DNA of 62,337 bases from positions 1-62,337 of the IMG/VR virus record IMGVR_UViG_3300035228_001109; one strand, 5' to 3'. Origin of the DNA: a virus. Within the stretch, counting starts at the first letter, position 1; every line of letters begins with the position of its first letter. Below, piece by piece: positions 46,441 to 54,816 of the stretch. Under the pieces are notes generated by a model. It did no database searches. It was given only the letters and a program-made list of their open reading frames with translations, and had not been told where the DNA came from. Position numbers and translations under genes: made by a program.

Positions 46441-47328
46441 TCAGAAGAACTTAAATTCTGAAGACCAGGAAGCATTGATGATATCATCGTTCAATACACT
46501 ACTACCTGATTTGAAGAATTCTCCACTATTGCTCAATCCTGTATATCTGGGAATAGCAGCATCAGATAAAAATTCAGCACCTGATGAAAAATTACTATTG
46601 GAATTATTATTAAAACCGTTTGCTAATTTCTGTTGCGCTCGTTGCGACTGATTACCAGTTCCAGTTCCAGACTCAAGTCCATCTTTATTACTAGTTGTCC
46701 CTAAGAAACTTGCAAGAGAACTTGATTGTCCAGAGACATATCTATCATATTGAAATGTTACCGAAGCCTTCAAGATATTAGAACCTTCATATGAAACTGT
46801 AGTAGAATCTAAAGAAAGTGGATACAGACCATAAAATCTATATTCAATATACCTCTTATAATCTTTTTCAAATTTTGTAATTACAGTTTGATCACATTTA
46901 TATTGTTTCGGATAATTCATTCTATAGTAATATCCTGGCGTTAAATTACTTACTCCATCAGTAAATTCAGTTCCTGAAGCGATAAACTCCATCCAATGCT
47001 CAATAAACTTCAAAGATCTATATGAATTATCAACATAAAACTCCATAGTCATTGGAGTGAATATTCTGGTATGTGCAAACTTCTCTGCAACACCCATAAA
47101 ATTTCCCACAACATCTGCTGTAGCAAATCCACTACCAGGTAGGATTGCTCTACTACATAAAAGTCCAATTGTTTCGGTAATATACCTACTATCAATACCC
47201 CTCTGACCTAGGTATTTCCTTAAAGTGCCAGCAAGACCACCAAACTGCACCATATAATGTGAGGTTAGTGCAACATTCCCTATGACTGGTTTTATTTGAG
47301 ATATTTTTTTCGGTAATGGTCTAGGCAC
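46441..47328 (-). CDS. Tail-tube-fold baseplate protein (gp54-like)
   Basis: 295 aa with a GTG start at 47328. The central region (TRIFTPMTMEFYVDNSYRSL, FIEHWMEFIASG, YYYRMNYPKQYKCDQ, FYGLYPLSLDSTTVSYEGSN, KASVTFQYDRY) follows the tube fold shared by T4 gp19, gp48 and gp54; it best fits the tube initiator gp54. The C-terminal part is Ser/Asn/Gly-rich. It neighbours gp26 and, on the other strand, gp4 and gp48. Confidence 0.55.
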   Translation of the reverse strand: MPRPLPKKISQIKPVIGNVALTSHYMVQFGGLAGTLRKYLGQRGIDSRYITETIGLLCSRAILPGSGFATADVVGNFMGVAEKFAHTRIFTPMTMEFYVDNSYRSLKFIEHWMEFIASGTEFTDGVSNLTPGYYYRMNYPKQYKCDQTVITKFEKDYKRYIEYRFYGLYPLSLDSTTVSYEGSNILKASVTFQYDRYVSGQSSSLASFLGTTSNKDGLESGTGTGNQSQRAQQKLANGFNNNSNSNFSSGAEFLSDAAIPRYTGLSNSGEFFKSGSSVLNDDIINASWSSEFKFF

Positions 47329-47364
47329 TCTAAATATATTATAGGTGATTGTTTAGTTATTTAG

Positions 47365-47802
47365 ATGTCATATAAGGGAAAATACAGACCCTCATATCCA
47401 AAGAAATATAAGGGAGATCCGACTAATATTGTATATCGCTCTCTTTGGGAACGTAAGTTTATGGTTTACTGTGACAATAATACAAATATTATAGAGTGGC
47501 AGTCAGAAGAATTTTGTATTCCATACCGATCTCCTATTGATAATCGAGTTCATAGATATTTTCCAGACTTCTTTATCAAGTATAAAGATGTGAACGGTAA
47601 AATCAGATCATCTCTTATTGAAGTAAAACCTTTGAGGCAATGTTCACCTCCACCTAAACCAAAAAGACAGACGAAGAAATATTTGAATGAGGCATTTGAA
47701 TATGTCAAAAATCAAGCAAAGTGGGAAGCAGCACAAGAATACTGCAAAGATAGAATGTGGGACTTCAAAGTTATGACAGAAAAAGAACTTGGTATCAAGT
47801 AA
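47365..47802 (+). CDS. 4: Head completion protein gp4
   Basis: 145 aa, MSYKGKYRPSYPKKYKGDPT then NIVYRSLWERKFMVYCD, EFCIPYRSPIDNRVHRYFPD and SLIEVKPLRQC, all matching T4 gp4 almost element by element. The fold is TnsA/PD-(D/E)XK-like (E...PDF...EVK). gp4 completes filled heads before tail joining. It opens the plus-strand island. Confidence 0.9.
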   Translation: MSYKGKYRPSYPKKYKGDPTNIVYRSLWERKFMVYCDNNTNIIEWQSEEFCIPYRSPIDNRVHRYFPDFFIKYKDVNGKIRSSLIEVKPLRQCSPPPKPKRQTKKYLNEAFEYVKNQAKWEAAQEYCKDRMWDFKVMTEKELGIK

Positions 47803-48278
47803 TGGCAATCAAAAAGAGGGAAACACTCTTACAGTCACAACGAAGGAAACTTGCTGAACAAAGGGCAGCAAGAGCAGCGGCAGAGGCATCTCAGAGACCT
47901 ACAGACACTGATGAAAATCGTAATAGGATTCGTGCTGTAACAAATAATGTAATAGGTGTCAGAGACCCAGATATCGTTATGAATCAACTACTTGAAGTCC
48001 TTGAAAAGGCGGATGCGCCAGTTCCAGGAAAGTTATACGTCTACAAATATGTTGCAATCACTCCAGGTATCAGATACGATAGGAACCCTGTGGTGCAGAT
48101 AAGAAACGTATCGGATAGAGGTTGGATAGGTCAGAACTTTCATTGGTTAGGAAAAGGTCAATCAATAAGAAATTATCTTGCAAGTGAAGTTATATCTGAT
48201 GGCATTTATGAAATTTATCCATCAGAACTTAGAGACGTTATGATGCTACCTATTAGAGATTTCAAAGTTGGCGGCTAA
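47802..48278 (+). CDS. Conserved structural-region protein
   Basis: 158 aa from the ATG at 47802, overlapping the gp4 stop (TAATG). A basic Ala/Arg coiled N-terminus (QRRKLAEQRAARAAAEASQR) is followed by KLYVYKYVAITPGIRYDRNP, GWIGQNFHWLGKGQSIRNYL and VMMLPIRDFKVGG. It lies between gp4 and gp48 in cyanophages I recall, without a function. Confidence 0.6.
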   Translation: MAIKKRETLLQSQRRKLAEQRAARAAAEASQRPTDTDENRNRIRAVTNNVIGVRDPDIVMNQLLEVLEKADAPVPGKLYVYKYVAITPGIRYDRNPVVQIRNVSDRGWIGQNFHWLGKGQSIRNYLASEVISDGIYEIYPSELRDVMMLPIRDFKVGG

Positions 48279-48285
48279 ATAAATA
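48278..48285 (+). promoter_or_regulatory. Late promoter motif (AATAAATA) for gp48
   Basis: The plus strand reads CTAAATAAATAAAAACC; AATAAATA ends 13 nt before the gp48 ATG at 48298 and overlaps the upstream stop codon. Confidence 0.45.
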
Positions 48286-48297
48286 AAAACCATTTAA

Positions 48298-49446
48298 ATG
48301 GCAGATATTAGAGATAGAGATGTTAGTGCAAGGGGAGGTTATGATCCCAGATTTGATGGTAGGGTGAGACCTTCAGCGCGGAAGGCGCAAGATGCTGCCA
48401 AATCTCAAGAGAAGTCTGGTGGTAATACCAAAAATAATCCTAACAATGCAGATACTGGACCAGAGGTCTATCGATATCCAAGAGAAGCGTTATCAAATAC
48501 CACAGATGCTTTGTACATATCAATATTTGATCAATTTAGAACCAGTGATACTGGTGCTTCTAATCTTTTTAATCTTGATGGTCTTTTAACAAAAAATCCA
48601 AAAGGAGAAATTGCAGGCGTAAATCTTGAAAAATTAAACGTTAAGGCAGCTTCTGACTTTTTTCAAAGAAATCCAGATAAGGTAAAGAAAAAAAATACAA
48701 AATACATATATCTACCAATTCCACAACAAATCAGTGATGCGTTAGCAGTATCTTATTCTGAAGATTCATTAAATCCACTACAAGCTATTGGATTGCAAGG
48801 CGCTACAGCAGTTGCGGAGGGTGGTCCTCAATCCGTTCTTCCACTTATAGAAGGACTAACCAAAGGTGAATTTAAAGGACTAGACAAAGGTACTATAAGC
48901 ACAATACAATCAGGTCTTGCTGGGAAAGCACTCAATACTTTAGGTGCTAACGTGAGTCCTAACTCAGTAATTTCTAGGGCAACTGGACAAATCCTACAAT
49001 CAAATCTTGAACTTTTGTTTAGTGGCGTAACTCTTAGAACATTTCCGTTTACATTTGATTTTACACCAAGAGATCAAGTTGAAGCAAGAGAAGTAATGGC
49101 AATTATTAGATGTCTAAAATCGTCGATGGTGCCAAAAAAAGGAAGTAATCCCTCACTGTTTATTGGTTCACCTAAAGTATTTCAATTGGAATATGTGACT
49201 GGACAAAAAGCACATCCATTCTTAAATAGATTCAAAATATGTTCTTTATCACAACTGAGTGTTAACTACACAGCATCTGGAACCTATGCAACTTATTCAG
49301 ATGGTACACCAGTTCATATTCAAGTCTTATGTGAGTTCAAAGAAATTAATCCAATCTATGCAGAGGATTATGAAGAACAAGGTTTGAATGGTCCATATGC
49401 TGATGTAGATGAAGCATTGAACGTAGTAGGAGGTGTAGGTTACTAA
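48298..49446 (+). CDS. 48: Baseplate tail tube cap gp48
   Basis: 382 aa (T4 gp48 has 364). The N-terminal 55 residues are charged and disordered; then YRYPREALSNTTDALYISIF and, late in the protein, LRTFPFTFDFTPRDQVEARE, FIGSPKVFQLEYVT and FKICSLSQLSVNYTASGTYA fit the T4 gp48 tube-cap domain (KVFTWDLTPRS...). It tops the central baseplate and starts tube polymerisation. Overlaps gp53 by 1 nt. Confidence 0.8.
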   Translation: MADIRDRDVSARGGYDPRFDGRVRPSARKAQDAAKSQEKSGGNTKNNPNNADTGPEVYRYPREALSNTTDALYISIFDQFRTSDTGASNLFNLDGLLTKNPKGEIAGVNLEKLNVKAASDFFQRNPDKVKKKNTKYIYLPIPQQISDALAVSYSEDSLNPLQAIGLQGATAVAEGGPQSVLPLIEGLTKGEFKGLDKGTISTIQSGLAGKALNTLGANVSPNSVISRATGQILQSNLELLFSGVTLRTFPFTFDFTPRDQVEAREVMAIIRCLKSSMVPKKGSNPSLFIGSPKVFQLEYVTGQKAHPFLNRFKICSLSQLSVNYTASGTYATYSDGTPVHIQVLCEFKEINPIYAEDYEEQGLNGPYADVDEALNVVGGVGY

Positions 49447-50162
49447 TGTCTTATTTCAGAGAACTACCAAATCTTTTATATCAGTCAACTCTTTTAGACA
49501 AAGTTTCTTCTAGAGACTATGTACTAATTAAAAACTTATTCCGTAGAGTCAAACTTCAAGACTATATTGAGGATAAAGTTGCTTTTTTTGATAAGTATAC
49601 AATCTTAGATATACAGAGACCAGATAATGTCGCAGAGATCTTTTATGGTAAAGCAGACCTAGATTGGGTTGTAATCCTGACTGCAGGTATTACTAATATT
49701 AAAGATGAATGGCCACTTTCTAACTATGATCTCTACAGATATGTTGAAAATAAATATGGTCTCACAGAGATGAATGATGTTCACCACTATGAGACCATTG
49801 AAGTTAGAGATAAAATTGGTCGATTAATTTTACCAGCAGGGCAAATTGTAGATCAAACTTTTACTATTCCAACTCCTTATGATGCTTCTACTAATGGAAA
49901 CTTTTATGTTGGTGTAAGACCAGAATCAACAAATATTGATTATAAAGCAGTTAGTGCAAATATTAGTCCAGTAACAGGAGTTAATAACTATGAATATGAA
50001 ACGATAGAGAATGAAAAGAAAAGAAAGATTCAATTAATGAAACCATCATATCTACAAATATTTTTGAATGATATGAGAAACATTATGCATTATGAAGATA
50101 GTAGTCATACAATTAATTCAAGATTATCAGTTACTGATAATACTAGACTACTAGGTCCATAA
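49446..50162 (+). CDS. 53: Baseplate wedge protein gp53
   Basis: 238 aa (T4: 196). Blocks YIEDKVAFFDKYTILDIQRP, DNVAEIFYGKADLDWVVILT and YETIENEKKRKIQLMKPSYL, FLNDMRNIMH follow the T4 gp53 order (GSPRPEELANAIYGNPQLYWV ... NEKLRQIKI). The extra length is a beta insert at about 110-180. gp53 links wedges into the baseplate ring. It is the last gene of the plus-strand island. Confidence 0.85.
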   Translation: MSYFRELPNLLYQSTLLDKVSSRDYVLIKNLFRRVKLQDYIEDKVAFFDKYTILDIQRPDNVAEIFYGKADLDWVVILTAGITNIKDEWPLSNYDLYRYVENKYGLTEMNDVHHYETIEVRDKIGRLILPAGQIVDQTFTIPTPYDASTNGNFYVGVRPESTNIDYKAVSANISPVTGVNNYEYETIENEKKRKIQLMKPSYLQIFLNDMRNIMHYEDSSHTINSRLSVTDNTRLLGP

Positions 50163-50178
50163 GAGATCTAGAATGAAA

Positions 50179-50198
50179 CCGCAGAAGTAACTCTGCGG
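50179..50198. terminator. Hairpin between convergent genes
   Basis: 7-bp stem CCGCAGA/TCTGCGG with a 6-nt loop, between the ends of gp53 (plus) and gp32 (minus). The placement suggests a two-way terminator, though U-tracts are absent. Confidence 0.5.
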
Positions 50199-50219
50199 CA
50201 TCACTATGGTAATCAGACT

Positions 50220-51152
50220 TTACTCCTCAGCAAGTTTAGCAAAGTATGCCATTGCGTCATCTTCTTCACCACTAGAAGAACTAGAACTCACGATGTCCTC
50301 TGCATTAAAGTCACCAGGAGTAGAAGTTATTGCAGGTGCAACACCACGACGCTCGTCATTGAACTGGCGTTCTTCCTGAATAGATTCTTCATCTTGGAAA
50401 CGAGGGGTGCCCTTGTTACCCAAAACATAATCTAGACGCTTCTTGAGAGCATCATACTCTTTAAACTGATCGGGAGCAGTGAACTCAGCGAGAGAGTTTT
50501 CTTTCTTCCAGATTGCTTCCATTGCGTCATCGTCGTCCAAGAGTGCGCCTTGTGCTGCAAACTCAGAAGAATCGTAGTTGCGATAACCAGCAACGTTCTT
50601 TGCCTTCAGTTTGAAGTTAGCACCTTGCCAGAAGTCGAACGGATCGATTGCTTCCTCATCCTCAAACTCAGGTTGCATTGCAGCAGTCAGTTTGTCAAAG
50701 ATCTTCTTACCATACTTGTACAGCATGACCTTACCTTCATTGGAAGGATTGGCAGGATCCTTTACAACATAAATGTTGCTGATGTAAGTAAGTTTACGCT
50801 TCTGCTTACGTGCAGCATCTTTACCTGCATCAGTGCCGTTGTTCCACAGCATTGAGTTATACTCAGATACAGGATCTTTCTGACCCAAACTAGTCAGAGA
50901 GTTTTCAATGTACCAACCACCTGGACCTTGGAAGGCGTGAGAGTACAGTTTCACAAACGGCAGATCTTCGCCGTTAGGAGCGGGGAGGAAACGGATAACG
51001 GCATAACCATTGCCGCTCTTATCACATTCCAGTTTCCAGAGACGGTCATCAGAAGAACTGCCGCCATTGTTATTCATTTTTTCGACTTCCTTGACAAGTT
51101 TTTGAGTCAGGGAACCCAGTTTTGATTGCTTTTTAAGGTCTGCGAAAGACAT
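50220..51152 (-). CDS. 32: Single-stranded DNA-binding protein gp32
   Basis: 310 aa. MSFADLKKQSKLGSLTQKLV is the basic N-terminal cooperativity arm. The OB-fold core has NGYAVIRFLPAPNGEDLPFV, WYIENSLTSLGQKDPVSEYN and FKLKAKNVAGYRNYDSSEF. The C-terminus is the acidic tail (SSSSSSGEEDDAMAYF) that recruits gp59 and other partners. T4 gp32 binds zinc through His64, Cys77, Cys87 and Cys90; here the Cys positions are not Cys, so no zinc is expected, as I recall for other cyanophages. It has its own strong promoter. Confidence 0.9.
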   Translation of the reverse strand: MSFADLKKQSKLGSLTQKLVKEVEKMNNNGGSSSDDRLWKLECDKSGNGYAVIRFLPAPNGEDLPFVKLYSHAFQGPGGWYIENSLTSLGQKDPVSEYNSMLWNNGTDAGKDAARKQKRKLTYISNIYVVKDPANPSNEGKVMLYKYGKKIFDKLTAAMQPEFEDEEAIDPFDFWQGANFKLKAKNVAGYRNYDSSEFAAQGALLDDDDAMEAIWKKENSLAEFTAPDQFKEYDALKKRLDYVLGNKGTPRFQDEESIQEERQFNDERRGVAPAITSTPGDFNAEDIVSSSSSSGEEDDAMAYFAKLAEE

Positions 51153-51195
51153 TTAGATACCTCGGATAGGTTAGATTGTTTGGATTTGCTTAGAT

Positions 51196-51224
51196 AGTAT
51201 AACAAAGAATCCATCAGGTGTCAA
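51196..51224 (-). promoter_or_regulatory. Strong sigma70-type promoter of gene 32
   Basis: The minus strand has consensus TTGACA (51219..51224), a 17-bp spacer and TATACT (51196..51201), 44 nt before the ATG at 51152. The -35 lies in the end of the upstream DUF1825 gene. Confidence 0.7.
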
Positions 51225-51546
51225 CGTGTTTTTTGAGTGCCTCGATGGTTGCATTCATACTACTGAACAACATAGTCATATCAGTCTCAGGTGGGAAACC
51301 CATCATTGCGACTGACTTACGAAGATTCTCTTTCATTTCGACCGCTTTAGGATCGTCTGAAAGAGATAATCTAGTATACATCACTCTTTGCTTTTCTAGC
51401 AAGTTTGTGAGTATATTGATATGTTCTAGTTGGTCTTCTTTGGACATCATACTAAAACTGAAGAGAGAACCATAGATTTTCTCTTGAAGATTATTAATTT
51501 CAGTTAGTTCTTCCTGAATAATTTCAGAGTCGAAAAATTCACCCAT
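51214..51546 (-). CDS. DUF1825 family protein, cyanobacterial type
   Basis: 110 aa, MGEFFDSEIIQEELTEINNL, then MSKEDQLEHINILTNLLEKQ, MYTRLSLSDDPKAVEM and a helical end. Length and the MGxFxSEIxQEE...RxxLSDDP pattern match the DUF1825 family that is otherwise cyanobacterial. Host origin by transfer is likely. Function unknown; it sits among replication genes, overlapping gp59 by 8 nt. Confidence 0.75.
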   Translation of the reverse strand: MGEFFDSEIIQEELTEINNLQEKIYGSLFSFSMMSKEDQLEHINILTNLLEKQRVMYTRLSLSDDPKAVEMKENLRKSVAMMGFPPETDMTMLFSSMNATIEALKKHVDT

Positions 51547-52129
51547 TTACTATTGACCGCAGAAGTTTTTTGTAATTGAATACATCAATATTTATGAAGG
51601 GACTATACTTTTTTAATTTCAAACTGACAGTTTCCCACACAGGATCATCTAATTTATTATCGAAATTTTTTGAAAAATGGAAAATTTTTTCGTAAATCAC
51701 GAAGTTTTCTAGAGATAGTCTCCCGCTCAAATATCTTTTCAGAAGGATGGGATGTCCTTTGGAACAATCGAACAGTTTCTTGAATTCGTTTTCCAAGAAC
51801 AACTCGTTGCTTTGTTCTTTGAACAAGTAAGTCGAACTCTGTCTTCGTTTTTTCCATTCGGTATAAGTCCTTTCGCCAGAATTGATAATTTCTCCAATCC
51901 ATAGGTTTTGTGGGTTATCGGCAGCAGAAAAATTAGATACTAAAAAATTAACGACCTCTTCATCAGAATACTTACGAGAAGTCTTCTCAAACCAGTACTT
52001 GTCTTTCCTCTTATTAAAGGAGGATACACTAGCACGGGTCTTCGCTCCGTATTTGAAGAAGTCGTATTTGGGATTTGTGAAATGGTTTTTTAGTGAAAGG
52101 TAATGTTGATAAGTTTCAAAAGGTGACAT
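51539..52129 (-). CDS. 59: Loader of DNA helicase, gp59
   Basis: 196 aa from the ATG at 52129 (MSPFETYQHYLSLKNHF); the longer call uses a TTG. KYDFFKYGAKTRASVSSFNK, RRDKYWF-like KRKDKYWFEKTSRKYSDEE, NLWIGEI and LKKYSPFINIDVFNYKKLL follow T4 gp59 (217 aa) throughout. gp59 binds fork DNA and gp32 and loads the gp41 helicase. Confidence 0.85.
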   Translation of the reverse strand: MSPFETYQHYLSLKNHFTNPKYDFFKYGAKTRASVSSFNKRKDKYWFEKTSRKYSDEEVVNFLVSNFSAADNPQNLWIGEIINSGERTYTEWKKRRQSSTYLFKEQSNELFLENEFKKLFDCSKGHPILLKRYLSGRLSLENFVIYEKIFHFSKNFDNKLDDPVWETVSLKLKKYSPFINIDVFNYKKLLRSIVNG

Positions 52130-52144
52130 AATAAATTTCAAGAA

Positions 52145-52834
52145 TCACTTTCCTCCATATTTTTTGTATCTACCACCTTCGGTAGAAGACCAATCTCTTT
52201 TAGTGAATTTACCGGTAGATTTATTCAATTCACCAGTTTTTCCTTTAAGTTTAGCAAGAACTCTCACTGGTGATGGAGCGTTGAGGGCACCTTTCTTACT
52301 TGGTTTCATTGGTTTTGGCAATGTTTGTTTCATATTAAGTGGTTGACCACCATAAGTACTTGCAATACTGGCAACTGTTGTTGCATAATTGCGATCAGTT
52401 GCATAAGCACCATGACTTACTTCTTTAGAACCAGGAATTTTTCCCCCACCAGGAATTTGAAGTCTTTGAGCAGCCTGAAGAACACTCTCAGAACCTTTGG
52501 TTTTATAGTTCCATTTTCTCATTCTATCTGCAATAGAAGCATCTAAACTATCATAGTTTTTGAATGGTTGATTCATCATTACACTGCGACCATTCACAAC
52601 TTCTCTTGTTCTCATTGAACTGGTATTTTCGCGACTGGTTCCTTTCTGACCAAAATAGTTAAAAGAACCACTCGGATATTTGCCATATCCAGTTTCTAAT
52701 GCTGCCTGAGAAGCAATAGTATCTGCCTCTATAGCACTAGCACCTTGAGAAATTGCCCTTCTCTTTATATCGCTATAAAATTTTTGATTTCTATCCTCTT
52801 GCAAAATTTGACAAAAATCAGAAAAGGTTCTCAT
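52145..52834 (-). CDS. Capsid-targeted GH73-like glucosaminidase
   Basis: 229 aa. N-terminus MRTFSDFCQILQED resembles the T4 capsid-targeting leader and has an L-x-E prohead protease site (L11-Q-E13). Residues 20-165 follow the GH73/FlgJ fold, with the catalytic Glu at E47 in ASQAALETGYGK, then FNYFGQKG, DRMRKWNYKT and YATDRNYATTVASI. The C-terminal module (KLKGKTG...RDWSSTEGGRYK) is shared with 247..870. A late motif lies 22 nt upstream. I infer a peptidoglycan hydrolase stored in the capsid and ejected with DNA. Confidence 0.65.
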   Translation of the reverse strand: MRTFSDFCQILQEDRNQKFYSDIKRRAISQGASAIEADTIASQAALETGYGKYPSGSFNYFGQKGTSRENTSSMRTREVVNGRSVMMNQPFKNYDSLDASIADRMRKWNYKTKGSESVLQAAQRLQIPGGGKIPGSKEVSHGAYATDRNYATTVASIASTYGGQPLNMKQTLPKPMKPSKKGALNAPSPVRVLAKLKGKTGELNKSTGKFTKRDWSSTEGGRYKKYGGK

Positions 52835-52855
52835 TTTTTTTATCTTGTATGGGAA

Positions 52856-52863
52856 TATTTATC
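52856..52863 (-). promoter_or_regulatory. Late promoter motif (GATAAATA)
   Basis: The minus strand reads GATAAATA 22 nt before the ATG at 52834, touching the gp33 stop codon. Confidence 0.5.
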
Positions 52864-53123
52864 TAGATGGGCAGTTTTGCTCTTGAAGTTCTCTTCATAA
52901 AGTTGAGACGTGTCGCATCCCACTTAAGTTTCTCTTTTAGAGGTTTTGAAACGAGTTTAGTAATTGAGTCTACCTCAAGTTCATTGATTTCGCAATAGTG
53001 TACGATAGCATCAATGTAATTAAATTTTTCTTCGGAAGCAATTTTTTCAATTTCCAAGGCAAATTTGGAAGGAGTTAAAAATTTACTTTCGATTGCTTTC
53101 TCTAGTTCTTTATTAGGTTCCAT
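52863..53123 (-). CDS. 33: Late-transcription coactivator gp33
   Basis: 86 aa from the ATG at 53123 (MEPNKELEKAIESKFLTPSK); the longer frame overlaps the exonuclease gene. The helical core KFNYIDAIVHYCEINELEVD, then KLVSKPLKEKLKWDATRLNF, and the TSRAKLPI tail match cyanophage gp33. T4 gp33 (112 aa) bridges RNA polymerase and the gp45 clamp at TATAAATA promoters, which fits the many such motifs in this window. Confidence 0.75.
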   Translation of the reverse strand: MEPNKELEKAIESKFLTPSKFALEIEKIASEEKFNYIDAIVHYCEINELEVDSITKLVSKPLKEKLKWDATRLNFMKRTSRAKLPI

Positions 53124-53790
53124 AGAGCTCCAGTTTATCTCTAACAAACTTTCCAATGTATTCTGTAAGAAGTTTGATGTATTTTGATTTGTTTCGTTCT
53201 TCATAGACGACGCATTCTCCATTTTCACAAGCCATAATAATTACAAGTTTTTGGACTGATATTCCAGTCAATTCATACAGCATACAACCATATGCCATGC
53301 ACTGTACAAAGTAGTGATCGATCCATTCCCGTGGTTTGGGTTTGGCAGATGTTTTGAAGTCGATTATAGCTAACTCGCCGTCATATTCAGCGATACAGTC
53401 TACAGTCCCTGCTACACCTAATTGTTTGCTATACAGAGACCCTTCAAGGGCGTAAATATTATTTATAAGATTTAGTTTTTCTTTAGAGATCTTAAAAAGA
53501 AATTTAGAGATAGGAGGAACATCTGGTAGTTCTTCATTTTTCATAAAGTATTCAACCAATGTGTGCATATCTGTACCACGTCTCGTAGAACGTTTAGTGA
53601 TACGATCTGCTTCCTCATTACCAACTCTTTTGCGCCATTTGACAAAGATTTCCTTATTGAAATGACTGGTCACCGAAGTAATGGAGACCAGTCTAAGGAG
53701 TTCTTCTTCATCAGGCACTTTATAATAACGGACCCCATCAATAGTTTCTCTTTCTAAAGATGGAAGATCCACATCAACGTGATTGAACAT
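53113..53790 (-). CDS. RecB-family PD-(D/E)XK exonuclease
   Basis: 225 aa. Motif order as in RecB/Cas4 nucleases: an RRGTDMH helix (H76), GVAGTVDCIAEY with D131, LAIIDFKTS with D144-x-K146, then Q-x3-Y in VQCMAYGC. No iron-sulphur Cys cluster is present. Known in cyanophages as exonuclease, placed with gp33 and phoH. Likely acts on DNA ends in recombination or host DNA degradation. Confidence 0.8.
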   Translation of the reverse strand: MFNHVDVDLPSLERETIDGVRYYKVPDEEELLRLVSITSVTSHFNKEIFVKWRKRVGNEEADRITKRSTRRGTDMHTLVEYFMKNEELPDVPPISKFLFKISKEKLNLINNIYALEGSLYSKQLGVAGTVDCIAEYDGELAIIDFKTSAKPKPREWIDHYFVQCMAYGCMLYELTGISVQKLVIIMACENGECVVYEERNKSKYIKLLTEYIGKFVRDKLELYGT

Positions 53791-54548
53791 TAAAATCCAG
53801 ATTCCATTTTTGCGACGATGTATTCTTTGACAAGTCCAGAACGAACAATATCATCTACACCAAATTCAATTATATCAAATGATTCCATTTTACGCAAGAT
53901 GCTTAAGAAATCAACGATACCATTCTTTTCGTTTGACTTTGTTAGATCAGACTGACGTGCATCACCACAGAAACAAATTCTAGTATTTTCACCAACACGA
54001 GTGATAATAGAATCTAGTTCGTGAAAGTTAAGGTTTTGGAATTCATCAACAATTATAATAGCATTATCAAGTGTAGTTCCACGTAAGAATGAAGTAGACC
54101 AAAACTTAATAGATTCCTGAGACTTCAGGTTTCCATACAACATTTCAAAGTCTGCGTCACTAGGCATCTGGAACATATACTTAACCATATTCTTATATGG
54201 AATCTGGTAGATGTCTGCTTTATCATCATGGTCTCCTGGAAGAAAACCAATCTCTCTAGTTGCTACAAGAGAGCGTACAAGGTAGATACGTTCGTAAGGG
54301 GTATTTTCATTCAACACATCTTTAAGTGCGTTGAAGAGCGTTATAAACGTCTTTCCTGTGCCAGCCGCACCGTAAGCAACTATGTGCTTCCCCTCAGTAT
54401 AAGAATCAAATAAACGTTTTTGATTCTCTGTAAGAGGTTCGATATCGACCAAATATTCTTGACTGAGCGGTTTCTTTCGCTTCATCTGCTTGGTTGTAAG
54501 ACCAACTCCAATGGGTTGTTCTGCAGATGCTCTCTTTCTTCTAGCCAT
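53790..54548 (-). CDS. phoH: PhoH-like P-loop ATPase
   Basis: 252 aa. Walker A GAAGTGKT (60-67), Walker B IIIVDEFQN and sensor CFCGDARQSDLT are the PhoH signature. The N-terminus is basic (MARRKRASAEQ). PhoH is nearly universal in marine myophages; proposed roles are RNA-linked ATPase/helicase functions, and the phosphate link is weak. Overlaps the exonuclease gene by 1 nt. Confidence 0.9.
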   Translation of the reverse strand: MARRKRASAEQPIGVGLTTKQMKRKKPLSQEYLVDIEPLTENQKRLFDSYTEGKHIVAYGAAGTGKTFITLFNALKDVLNENTPYERIYLVRSLVATREIGFLPGDHDDKADIYQIPYKNMVKYMFQMPSDADFEMLYGNLKSQESIKFWSTSFLRGTTLDNAIIIVDEFQNLNFHELDSIITRVGENTRICFCGDARQSDLTKSNEKNGIVDFLSILRKMESFDIIEFGVDDIVRSGLVKEYIVAKMESGF

Positions 54549-54549
54549 A

Positions 54550-54792
54550 CTAAATCTTCCTTACTCTCGAACCAGGTGCTTTCGATGCTTTTGCAAGAAC
54601 CTCATTCCATCCAGGATTTTTAGCAACTAATTTATCTTTCCATTCACCCACTTCCTGTGCAGAGGCACATCCTTTACTCCAATCTTTGTCCCAATCAGGA
54701 TTATCATTACGCCATTGCTCATAGTTTGCAATGGTCATATTCAATTCCTTTTCCTCTCCAGTTTTGCTGTTCTTTACAGGATATGATGGCAT
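54550..54792 (-). CDS. Conserved cyanophage protein
   Basis: 80 aa, MPSYPVKNSKTGEEKELNMT, then YEQWRNDNPDWDKDWSKGCA and WKDKLVAKNPGWNEVLAKAS. The start resembles FmdB-like zinc-ribbon proteins but the Cys pairs are absent. The NPDWxKDWxxGCASxxEVGEW block is recalled from cyanophages. Function unknown. Confidence 0.65.
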   Translation of the reverse strand: MPSYPVKNSKTGEEKELNMTIANYEQWRNDNPDWDKDWSKGCASAQEVGEWKDKLVAKNPGWNEVLAKASKAPGSRVRKI

Positions 54793-54816
54793 AGTATTAA
54801 TTCCAAGATATTTTAT

